Below the pieces are notes generated by a model that was not told the origin of the DNA, did not search any database, and worked only from the letters and a program-made list of their open reading frames with translations. This document shows positions 35,209 to 42,506 of a DNA stretch of 59,955 bases, piece by piece. The translations under genes and the position numbers were made by a program. The first letter of the stretch is position 1, and every line of letters starts with the position of its first letter. The stretch is from Oxalobacteraceae bacterium (lineage in GTDB: Bacteria; Pseudomonadota; Gammaproteobacteria; Burkholderiales; Burkholderiaceae_D), in the NCBI GenBank assembly GCA_027490465.1, contig JAIXXZ010000100.1:1-59955 (forward strand). Direction: 5' to 3'.

Positions 35209-35313
35209 TTACGAGGTTATATCAATGGCAACAAGCCCTTGATTTTACGGGTGCCCGCGTCGCACAGCTGCACTGTCTCGCCATAAAACAGGGATTTATT
35301 CAGCGCCTCCTCG
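35209..35313 (+). repeat. MITE-like interspersed element, copy I (left end lost)
   Basis: Forward, truncated on the left: ATCAATGGCAACAAGCCCTT, then GATTTTACGGGTGCCCGCGT, CGCACAGCTGCACTGTCTCG and CCATAAAACAGGG, ending TTTATTCAGCGCCTCC. It lies upstream of the SLT gene. Confidence 0.82.
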
Positions 35314-35796
35314 GGCCAGCGGGTGAATTATAGGCCAGTGCATCGGCTGACGATTTTCCGCCAGTCACTGCGACCTCAAGGAGTACGAGCAGAAACTCTC
35401 CCGCAGGATCAGACCTTCCGGCCGCACATCCTGCCCACCCAGTCTAACAAGCCCGATTATTGGCGCACCGACGGCTCTCCTGCGGGCCCTGATTCCTTAT
35501 CACCACAATTTTTGCTACCGAGAAAATGGCGCCAAGCCCCTGATTTCCAAGCACAGGGCCACGCAACCGGGCTGAGCTAGTCGTAAAGCTTTGCCCTCGG
35601 TCACCGTCGCCCTAGCGCAACGAAAAGCAATCCTTACACCTGATTTATTGTTATTTATGTAATATTTTAGCGTTGCTCGATTGGACTGGCACGTGAATTG
35701 CGGTGTCCGGCAAGAGTAGCGGTATTTCGACAGAGTTGCAAAATTAACCATCATTGCCTTTAAGCAAGATAAACCAATTTCTGAAGGAGATAGGAC
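35314..35796. other. Intergenic region without a recognisable gene
   Basis: No supported gene. A short stretch near 35529-35547 (GCGCCAAGCCCCTGATTTC) recalls the core of the interspersed element and could be a relic. An AT-rich patch at 35640-35680 precedes the small SGNH gene and may hold its promoter. A strong GAAGGAGAT ribosome site follows at 35782. Confidence 0.35.
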
Positions 35797-36255
35797 ATGC
35801 TCGAATGTTTGATCATAGGAGATAGCATCGCGGTGGGTATTTCCCATTTCCGCAAGGAATGCGTTACCTACGCACGCACGGGCTGGACCTCGTCCCAGTG
35901 GAACAAGCAATATCTGCAGACTGTGAATAAGCAACTCCCAGCAAAAAGCATCATCATCAGCTTGGGCACCAATGATTTCAAAGGTGTTAATACCATTGCG
36001 GAGCTCAATAAAATTCGGGAAAACGTCAAGCCAGGCGCTCGCGTCTTCTGGGTACTACCGCCCAAGGCAAAGCTCGCACAGCGCGAAATGGTTCGTGAGG
36101 TAGCGGAAATCTGGGGCGATACCTGGTTGTCGGTACCCGAGACCGAGCTGGCGGGCGACAAAATTCACCCGACTAATGTCGGTTACCGCAACATTGCCGA
36201 GGAACCAGGCAGACAAGCTCGGACACTGGCTGACGTTTCATTATTGAAAGATTGA
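35797..36255 (+). CDS. Small SGNH-fold protein without a signal peptide
   Basis: This 152-residue protein has an excellent ribosome site (AAGGAG) upstream. It is a minimal SGNH fold: CLIIGDSIAVGISHF (Ser in GDS), SIIISLGTNDFKGV (Asn) and AGDKIHPTNVGYRNIAE (Asp, His). There is no signal peptide or membrane segment, unlike the other SGNH proteins nearby, so it is probably cytoplasmic unless exported by another route. The substrate is unknown. It lies between element copies I and J and upstream of the MltD gene. The C-terminal segment after GYRNIAEE looks less like the family and may have been altered. Confidence 0.83.
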   Translation: MLECLIIGDSIAVGISHFRKECVTYARTGWTSSQWNKQYLQTVNKQLPAKSIIISLGTNDFKGVNTIAELNKIRENVKPGARVFWVLPPKAKLAQREMVREVAEIWGDTWLSVPETELAGDKIHPTNVGYRNIAEEPGRQARTLADVSLLKD

Positions 36256-36320
36256 TGCCGCAGTACCCCAAGGGCTTCCACGGAAAATATTATTAAAATG
36301 AAACTTTCGTCAGTCAAAAC

Positions 36321-36456
36321 CAAGGAGACGCTGAATAAATCCCCGTTTCATGGCGAGCCAGCGTAGCGGTACGATGCGGGGACCCGCAAAATCAAATCTT
36401 GGGGACCTTTGATCTTGCCAAAAAAGTCTCAAAGTTTATCTAATCAGCAATTCCCC
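36321..36456 (-). repeat. MITE-like interspersed element, copy J
   Basis: Reverse copy from AAGGAGACGCTGAATAAATC to TAATCAGCAATTCCCCA, with core CATGGCGAGCCAGCGTAGCG and TGATCTTGCCAAAAAAGTCT. It fills most of the 302-base spacer between the small SGNH gene and mltD; nothing else is seen there. Confidence 0.85.
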
Positions 36457-36557
36457 AGGCGATATTCTGCTTGACGGCCTTTCCATCTAATCAATAGACT
36501 CCGGGTTCGACAAAAATAGGGCAGCCTCGCCGGTATGTCCTTGAAAGCATTATTCTT

Positions 36558-37916
36558 ATGCCGTACTTGAAACCTGCCTCGATGGCTTGGATCGCGACTT
36601 TGGCTATGGCCTCGGTTTACCACGCGACCGCATTTGCCGAACATGATCGTGTCCTGCTGCTTGCTCAATATGAAGACGTCGGTCAACAGACGCTTGAATT
36701 AGCGCCGGCAACGCTGATGCCAGCTGCTGAGGCAGAGCTGCTGGATCAGCAATTCACCGATAGCGTGGCCGACCAGGGCGACCTCTGGGACCGTATTCGT
36801 AAAGGCTTCGCCATCCAGGAGCTCAACAACCCCCTCGTGACCAACCACAGCTTTTGGTACGGTGCACGCCCCGAAGGCGTTCAGCGCACCGCGCAGCGCG
36901 CATCGCGCTACCTCTTCCACGTGGTACAGGAACTGGAAAAGCGGCGAATGCCAACAGAACTTGCGCTGCTGCCTTTTATCGAATCGGGCTTCAATCCCCA
37001 GGCCTACTCGCGCGCCAAGGCGGCCGGCATGTGGCAGTTCATTCCCAGTACCGGTCGCAGTTTCAACCTCAAGCAAAACGCCTTTCGGGATGATCGCCGC
37101 GATGTGCTGGCCTCCACCGATGCCGCACTGACCTATCTGCAAAGGCTGCATGGGATGTTTGGCGACTGGCAGCTGGCTCTGGCGGCTTACAACTGGGGTG
37201 AGGGTTCGGTGATGCGCGCGATCGCGCGAGCGAAAGCGGCAGGCCGCCCGATCGACTACAACAGTCTGTCCGCCTACATGCCTGCCGAAACACGTAACTA
37301 TTACCCGAAACTGCAGGCACTGAAAAACGTCATTGCGTCGCCAGCGCAGTTTGGTGTGAAGCTGCCGCCCGTGGAAAACAAGCCTTATTTTGTGTCGGTA
37401 AAAAAGACCCGCGATATCGATCTCAAGCTTGCCGCCGAGCTGGCCGAACTCCCGATGGAGGAATTCAAGGCGCTTAACCCTCAGTTCAATAGTCCCGTAA
37501 TCACTGGCAGTCCGGATACACAGATCTTGCTTCCTACGTCGAATGCTGAAAAATTCCGCGAGAATCTGAAAAACTGGACTCAGACGCTGTCCTCATGGAC
37601 ATCGCACAAAGTGACCATCGCGCGCGAGCGCATAGAAAGTATTGCGGCAAGATTCCAAACCACACCGCAAGTGATACGTAGCGCCAATGCCATACCTGCC
37701 AACATGCAGCCCAAAGCGGGCTCGACGCTGGTAGTACCCAAGACCATGGCGGGTAGCGACATCAACATCGGTCAGGACATCACCGAAAATTCAGTGCTAA
37801 CGCTTGAGCCTGACCATTTGTCTTCAAAACCTTCCGTTCGCCCGTCAGGTGCGAAGCGACAGCCGTCCTCCTCGCCCTACGCACGACCCGCGCAACGCAA
37901 GCAGGCGTCACGCTGA
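36558..37916 (+). CDS. mltD: Membrane-bound lytic murein transglycosylase D (MltD-like)
   Basis: This 452-residue protein has a signal-type N-terminus (IATLAMASVYHATAFA). The lytic transglycosylase domain spans about 105-240: ELALLPFIESGFNPQAYSRA holds the catalytic Glu, AAGMWQFIPSTGRSFNL the substrate motif, and WQLALAAYNWGEGSVMRAI the end. The next part has DIDLKLAAELAELPMEEFKA and a LysM-like module about 350-400 (VTIARERIESIAARFQTTPQ), which binds glycan chains. A Pro/Ser/Lys-rich tail ends the protein. It cleaves peptidoglycan in the periplasm. It is the second lytic transglycosylase in 3.5 kb, with SGNH genes interleaved. Confidence 0.93.
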   Translation: MPYLKPASMAWIATLAMASVYHATAFAEHDRVLLLAQYEDVGQQTLELAPATLMPAAEAELLDQQFTDSVADQGDLWDRIRKGFAIQELNNPLVTNHSFWYGARPEGVQRTAQRASRYLFHVVQELEKRRMPTELALLPFIESGFNPQAYSRAKAAGMWQFIPSTGRSFNLKQNAFRDDRRDVLASTDAALTYLQRLHGMFGDWQLALAAYNWGEGSVMRAIARAKAAGRPIDYNSLSAYMPAETRNYYPKLQALKNVIASPAQFGVKLPPVENKPYFVSVKKTRDIDLKLAAELAELPMEEFKALNPQFNSPVITGSPDTQILLPTSNAEKFRENLKNWTQTLSSWTSHKVTIARERIESIAARFQTTPQVIRSANAIPANMQPKAGSTLVVPKTMAGSDINIGQDITENSVLTLEPDHLSSKPSVRPSGAKRQPSSSPYARPAQRKQASR

Positions 37917-37953
37917 CAGGCCGCGGGCCCAAAACGGGGCCATCACCGGCAAG

Positions 37954-37984
37954 CTTATTCTTGATTGAGAAAATCAAGAATAAG
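37954..37984. terminator. Perfect 13-base-pair inverted repeat between convergent genes, probable bidirectional terminator
   Basis: CTTATTCTTGATT pairs with AATCAAGAATAAG around GAGAA. The stem is AT-rich and no long T run follows, so termination strength is uncertain. The position between mltD (stop 37916) and the convergent hydratase (stop 38043) supports the call. Confidence 0.5.
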
Positions 37985-38042
37985 CGTGTCGGCCGAGGCG
38001 AGTTGCCGCGCCGACATCGAAATCGGTCGCAATCCCATGCGC

Positions 38043-38825
38043 TTACTCGCTGAAGGAGCAGCTTACCCTGCCCAGAACCCCAAAATCGGCATGGATCCTG
38101 TCTTCAGGACCTACCTTGACGGGGACACGACAGGTTCCCGTCGTAACGAACTGGCCCGGTTCACAAGCGATACCGAGTCGTGACAATTCGTTGACCAGCC
38201 AAGTCAGGGCAACGCGCGGATCACCCAGGACATTGCGTCCAAAACCCGGATCGACGGCAATATCATTCTGTGTGATCTGAATGGCGGCATCCAGGTAATC
38301 AAAATCGCGCCAGTCACTCTGTGCCGGGCCCAATACAAACAGATTGGCGCAGGCAAGATCAGCGATGAGCTGAGGCGCACCGGCCGTCACGAAATCCTCG
38401 AACCGCGAATCGGGTATCTCTATCGAAGGGTGCATCGTGCTTACCGCATCCAGTACCTCGCTGGTGGTGTAGCCCGCGGCACGCGGGGCGAGCCGTTCCC
38501 CAAAGCGAAATGCAAATTCGATTTCAGCCACGCGCATCAGATTACCGGTCAGCGACACGTTTGCGCCGTCCGCAAGAACACGATCGGCAAACAGGCGGCC
38601 CGCAAGCGGCCCATCCACACCGATGTGCTTCTGGCCTTCGATGCTCGTAGCCGCAATCTTCCAGCCGGCGACTGACACGCCGTGGCGCTCGGCAAAGGCC
38701 TGCTGTACCCGGTAACCCTCGATACGGTCGCGCGGTCGGATCGCCTCAGGTAAATTCAAACACCGGGTTTTATGCTGCCAAAGAGGATAAAGATGGGCAG
38801 CTGCTTCTTCATAGCTTGTCGTCAT
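38043..38825 (-). CDS. 2-keto-4-pentenoate hydratase / fumarylacetoacetase-family hydratase (MhpD-like)
   Basis: This 260-residue protein matches the MhpD/HpaH/DmpE group: RIEGYRVQQAFAERHGVSVA, GWKIAATSIEGQKHIGVDGP, AEIEFAFRFGERL (the metal-binding Glu pair) and SIEIPDSRFEDF, with GDPRVALTWLVNELSRLGI near the end. These enzymes add water to 2-keto-4-enoates from meta-cleavage of aromatic compounds, but many solitary members act on sugar-acid-derived keto acids. The divergent neighbour is an altronate/galactarate dehydratase, so a sugar-acid role is also possible. Confidence 0.85.
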   Translation of the reverse strand: MTTSYEEAAAHLYPLWQHKTRCLNLPEAIRPRDRIEGYRVQQAFAERHGVSVAGWKIAATSIEGQKHIGVDGPLAGRLFADRVLADGANVSLTGNLMRVAEIEFAFRFGERLAPRAAGYTTSEVLDAVSTMHPSIEIPDSRFEDFVTAGAPQLIADLACANLFVLGPAQSDWRDFDYLDAAIQITQNDIAVDPGFGRNVLGDPRVALTWLVNELSRLGIACEPGQFVTTGTCRVPVKVGPEDRIHADFGVLGRVSCSFSE

Positions 38826-39124
38826 GGTCTCGAGTCTCGTGCTTGTCCGGCGCTGCCGGTGGGCTTTGTAATGATGTTTTTGTTAATGGTAATCACAGCC
38901 GCGTCGCGATGCTTAGACAATTTTTCGGCCATCGCGAAACGCAGAGAAATGATGAACCCCGACTATTCTATGGTGAGCCTGTACTGGTGCACAATGCAGA
39001 AGGTCGAAAAAGCTTGGGCTGGCGCGCGGATTTACAAGCCGGTCGGCATACGGTCTTATTTGTCCGCTGCTTCCGTAGTAAGCTCCTGTTCAAAAAAACA
39101 AACCACCACGGCGGGGAAAATACC

Positions 39125-40660
39125 ATGACCAAGCACACTGCTTTTATTCGTCTGCACCCACTGGATGACGTGCTCATCGCACGCCAGCAACTCGTGGGAG
39201 GTACATCGGTTGAAAACATCACCGTGCGTGGCCTGATTCCTGCCGGTCACAAGCTCGCCACGCGCGATTTACAAACCGGGGATACAGTACGTCGCTACAA
39301 CCAGATTATCGGTTTCGCCAGCAGAAACATTCAGGCAGGTGAACACGTGCATGTCCATAACTGCACGCTTGGCGATGACAAGGGCAGTTTTCAGCGCGAC
39401 TACGCGTTTTGTACAGAAGCGCCAGCAGCGCCGGCAAAAAAAACAGCCTCCTTCATGGGCTACCGTAGAAGCAATGGTCAAGTCGCAACCCGTAACTACA
39501 TTGGCATACTCTCGAGCGTGAACTGCTCTGCCACCGTGGCGCGCGGCATCGCCGATTTTTTTTCGCGTCGGAGCAACCCGGATGCCCTGCGTGGTTTTCC
39601 TAATATTGACGGCGTAGTCGCACTCACGCACGGCACCGGCTGTGGCATGGATCACAGCGGACTTGGCATGCAACTGTTGAGGCGTACGCTCACCGGCTAT
39701 GCACGACATGCAAATTTTGCCGGCGTGCTCGTGGTCGGACTCGGCTGCGAAACCAATCAGATCGCCGCATGGCTGGATCACAGCCACCTGAGCGAAGGTC
39801 CCCTTCTGCGTACTTTCAATATCCAGGACTCAGGCGGTACAGCAAAAACCATAGCCAAAGGCATACAGCTCATTCAGGAAATGCTACCGGTGGCCAACGA
39901 CAACGAGCGCGAAAACTGCGACCTCAGTCATCTCACTATCGGTCTTCAGTGCGGTGGCTCCGATGGCTACTCGGGCATCAGCGCCAATCCGGCGCTGGGT
40001 GCAGCAGTCGATATGGTAGTGGCGCATGGAGGCACCGCGATTCTGTCGGAGACACCCGAAATCTACGGCGCTGAACATCTGCTGACCCGACGTGCCGTGT
40101 CGCGCGATGTCGGAGAAAAGCTGATTGAACGCATACGCTGGTGGGAAAACTATACTGCAATCAACGGAGGCGAAATGGATAACAATCCCTCGCCGGGCAA
40201 CAAGGCAGGAGGCCTCACCACCATTCTCGAGAAATCTCTGGGCGCAGTCGCCAAGGGTGGCACCACCGCTTTACGCGCCGTGTACGAGTATGCAGAACCC
40301 GTGGTCGATCATGGCTTTGTTTTCATGGACACGCCGGGCTATGACCCGGTGAGTGCGACCGGACAGGTGGCGGGCGGCGCGAATCTGATCTGTTTTACGA
40401 CGGGCCGTGGCAGCGCCTTCGGTTGTGCGCCCTCGCCATCATTAAAACTTGCGACCAATTCGGCGCTTTGGCAGCGTCAGCAAGAGGACATTGACATCAA
40501 TTGTGGCGAGATCATCGATGGCGAGTGTTCTATCGAAGCGATGGGGGAACGCATCTTCGAGATGATGATACAAACCGCTTCGGGACAAGCAAGCAAAAGC
40601 GAGCTGCATGGCTATGGTCAGAGTGAATTTGTACCTTGGCAAGTCGGTGCAGTAATGTGA
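39125..40660 (+). CDS. Altronate/galactarate dehydratase family protein (UxaA/GarD type)
   Basis: From ATG 39125 the product is 511 residues; an open frame reaching further upstream overlaps the divergent hydratase and gives no family-like sequence. The N-terminal SAF domain (about 8-100: FIRLHPLDDVLIARQQLVGG) is followed by the dehydratase core with the metal-site cysteines and signatures GYRRSNGQVATRNYIGILSS, VNCSATVARGI, LTHGTGCGM, VVGLGCETNQI and IGLQCGGSDGYSGISANPAL. The family dehydrates hexarates or hexonates to 2-keto-3-deoxy acids using iron. The exact sugar acid cannot be read. It is divergent from the keto-acid hydratase, with about 300 bases between. Confidence 0.92.
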   Translation: MTKHTAFIRLHPLDDVLIARQQLVGGTSVENITVRGLIPAGHKLATRDLQTGDTVRRYNQIIGFASRNIQAGEHVHVHNCTLGDDKGSFQRDYAFCTEAPAAPAKKTASFMGYRRSNGQVATRNYIGILSSVNCSATVARGIADFFSRRSNPDALRGFPNIDGVVALTHGTGCGMDHSGLGMQLLRRTLTGYARHANFAGVLVVGLGCETNQIAAWLDHSHLSEGPLLRTFNIQDSGGTAKTIAKGIQLIQEMLPVANDNERENCDLSHLTIGLQCGGSDGYSGISANPALGAAVDMVVAHGGTAILSETPEIYGAEHLLTRRAVSRDVGEKLIERIRWWENYTAINGGEMDNNPSPGNKAGGLTTILEKSLGAVAKGGTTALRAVYEYAEPVVDHGFVFMDTPGYDPVSATGQVAGGANLICFTTGRGSAFGCAPSPSLKLATNSALWQRQQEDIDINCGEIIDGECSIEAMGERIFEMMIQTASGQASKSELHGYGQSEFVPWQVGAVM

Positions 40661-40836
40661 ATACGCGCTGCCCTGAACCCGATCAGACATCGCTGCGCTG
40701 GCTCGCCACAAGTCGCGACTTGGCGATCTTTCTTCGCAGTCCCAGACCAGAATCCACTATACCGATGGCTTGTTGGGCGACATAAGCCGACCGCTTGCCT
40801 ACCTGCGACATGAAGCTCGTCTAACATGATGTCTGA

Positions 40837-42198
40837 ATGAAAAAAATCGAAACCACTGCAATTCGTGCTGCCATCCGGCGACCCGTACAACGCCTGGTGG
40901 CTATTTCATGGCGTGACATGCTGCTGGTGCTCTTGCCGGTACTGATCGTAACGCTCGCGCTGGGTTGGCTGGCGGTCAAACTGATACGCCCCGCACCGCC
41001 CGACACTGTCGTCATCCTCAGTGGTGCGGAGGACAGCAGCTTTCACAACACGGCCAAGCGCTACGCAAAGATCATCGGTACGCATGGCATTCAGGTCAAG
41101 GTCGTGGTCACTGATGGTTCTGCAGAAAACCTGCAACGACTACTGGATAGAAAACAAGTCGCTGATGTCGGATTGGTACAGACGGGTCTGACCGAAGCAG
41201 AGACATCCCAGGGACTGAACTCACTGGGCACGATGTATGTGCAACCCTTTTTAGTGTTCTACCGCGATCGCAAGACGCTGGACCGTTTGACGCAACTCAG
41301 AGGAAAACGAGTTGCGATTGGCCCTGATGGCAGCGGCACTCGCTTGCTCTCCTTGCAAATGCTCGAGGAAAACGACATGAGCGGTAGCAATACACGACTG
41401 CTTGATCTTGATGGCGATGACGCGATTGCAGCTCTGCTCGAAAAAAAGGCGGATGCCATTTTCCTCACCGGCGAACAAGTCCGCGGACGAAAGATTCGCG
41501 AACTCATGCGTGCACCTGGCGTAAAACTCATGAGCCTGCGGCAAGCCGATGGCTACCTGCGGCGTCTGCGTTACCTCTCCCGCCTGGAGGCGCCGGAAGG
41601 TAGCTTCGATCTGGGACTTAATCTGCCACCGAAAGACACCGCACTCGTCGGCACCCCTGTGGAGTTGATTGCAAGAGAAGGCCTGCATCCTGCCATTTCG
41701 GATTTACTGATTGCGGCGGCGCGCGAGGTACATGGCAAGCCGGGGATGTATCGCAAAGCGGGGGAATTCCCGGCGCCGACCGAACATGAAATACCGATCA
41801 GTGAGGAAGCACGGCGCTACTACACTTCCGGCTCACCCTTCCTGTACAAGCGTCTGCCATTCTGGCTGGCAAGTCTGGTCGATCGGATTCTGATCGTGGT
41901 GGTGCCGTTATTGATTGTCGTAGTACCGCTATCGCGGCTTATCGCGCCACTGTATCGCTGGCGAGTACGTTCGCGGATTTATCGCTGGTATGGCAGCCTG
42001 ATGAAAATAGAGCGCGAGATGAGGGAAGAGCTTACTGAAACCCAGCTCAACAACATTGGTCAGCATCTTGCCGAAATCGAGGCGTCGGTGAACAGTTTGC
42101 AGCCTCCGCTGGCATTCGCGGATCAGCTTTATGTGCTGCGAGAGCACATTGCATTGGTGCGAGCACAGTTCAACGCCATAGAAAAACAGGCCGCGTGA
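40837..42198 (+). CDS. Membrane-anchored TAXI-family (TRAP-type) solute-binding protein
   Basis: This 453-residue protein has an N-terminal membrane helix (MLLVLLPVLIVTLALGWLAV), then a TAXI binding domain (about 60-315: TVVILSGAEDSSFHNTAKRY, KGKRVAIGPDGSGTRLLSLQ-like LRGKRVAIGPDGSGTRLL, DAIFLTGEQV), a second membrane helix (ILIVVVPLLIVVVPLSRLIA) and a cytoplasmic helical tail (IYRWYGSLMKIEREMREELT). TAXI proteins usually deliver dicarboxylates or glutamate to TRAP permeases, but no permease gene lies next to it. The doubly anchored form with a cytoplasmic tail suggests sensing or a structural role. The end of the gene overlaps the leftward terminator at 42181. Confidence 0.87.
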   Translation: MKKIETTAIRAAIRRPVQRLVAISWRDMLLVLLPVLIVTLALGWLAVKLIRPAPPDTVVILSGAEDSSFHNTAKRYAKIIGTHGIQVKVVVTDGSAENLQRLLDRKQVADVGLVQTGLTEAETSQGLNSLGTMYVQPFLVFYRDRKTLDRLTQLRGKRVAIGPDGSGTRLLSLQMLEENDMSGSNTRLLDLDGDDAIAALLEKKADAIFLTGEQVRGRKIRELMRAPGVKLMSLRQADGYLRRLRYLSRLEAPEGSFDLGLNLPPKDTALVGTPVELIAREGLHPAISDLLIAAAREVHGKPGMYRKAGEFPAPTEHEIPISEEARRYYTSGSPFLYKRLPFWLASLVDRILIVVVPLLIVVVPLSRLIAPLYRWRVRSRIYRWYGSLMKIEREMREELTETQLNNIGQHLAEIEASVNSLQPPLAFADQLYVLREHIALVRAQFNAIEKQAA

Positions 42199-42209
42199 AA
42201 GGCGGCCTG
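42181..42209 (-). terminator. Rho-independent terminator at the end of the leftward puc region
   Basis: Read leftward, CAGGCCGC pairs with GCGGCCTG around a seven-base loop and is followed by a T run (TTTTT). It lies just after the stop of the 35-residue peptide gene and inside the last codons of the TAXI gene on the other strand. Confidence 0.8.
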
Positions 42210-42216
42210 GTGCGGG

Positions 42217-42324
42217 TTACTTGCGGTTTTTCATGCGCTCGATGTTTCCACGATTGAAGTGGTTGAGAATCATGAAGCCTGCGCCCACGACCCAGATAAC
42301 CAACAAAATCTGCCACGTTTTCAT
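42217..42324 (-). CDS. 35-residue single-helix membrane peptide downstream of pucC
   Basis: The reading frame MKTWQILLVIWVVGAGFMIL, then NHFNRGNIERMKNRK, has one membrane helix and a basic C-terminus (positive-inside, so the C-terminus is likely cytoplasmic). A strong ribosome site (GGGAGAGG) lies seven bases before the ATG, and a terminator follows 8 bases after the stop. I do not recognise the family. It is the last gene in the leftward order pucB-pucA-pucC-peptide, 182 bases beyond pucC, so it may be an accessory to the antenna or an independent small gene. Confidence 0.65.
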   Translation of the reverse strand: MKTWQILLVIWVVGAGFMILNHFNRGNIERMKNRK

Positions 42325-42455
42325 ATGCCTCTCCCAGTTCAGTTAAAACAATCAGACCCGGCGAAATCCGGATCTTCACAATGAATACCTGGCCCCTGCC
42401 CGGTCATATCGGCGCAAAGACCTGATACAGACAAATCACCAGCGACAGCCATGCG

Positions 42456-42486
42456 GCTCAAGCCTGAGTCGTCAGGCTATCTGAGC
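42456..42486. other. Stem-loop between pucC and the small membrane peptide gene
   Basis: GCTCA-AGCCTGA pairs with TCAGGCT-ATC-TGAGC (12 pairs with a three-base bulge, four-base GTCG loop). There is no T run on either strand. It lies 20 bases after the pucC stop and could protect the pucC transcript end or form part of the small gene's leader. Confidence 0.5.
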
Positions 42487-42506
42487 GAAGCGGTCCAGAC
42501 CGATAA

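Noticed and set aside
35520-35600. Possible degenerate element copy near GCCAAGCCCCTGATTTCC
   Set aside because: Similarity is limited to a short stretch without the ends; noted only in the spacer description.
35515-35934. 139-codon frame on the minus strand overlapping the small SGNH gene
   Set aside because: It overlaps the well-supported SGNH start and has no feature of a protein family.
38816-39124. Extended N-terminus for the altronate/galactarate dehydratase
   Set aside because: The extra 103 residues overlap the divergent hydratase and do not resemble the SAF domain start; ATG 39125 gives the proper N-terminus.
40686-40725. Possible further element copy (CGCTGGCTCGCCACAAGTCG)
   Set aside because: Only about 20 bases resemble the core and neither terminal repeat is present; it may be a relic but cannot be supported.
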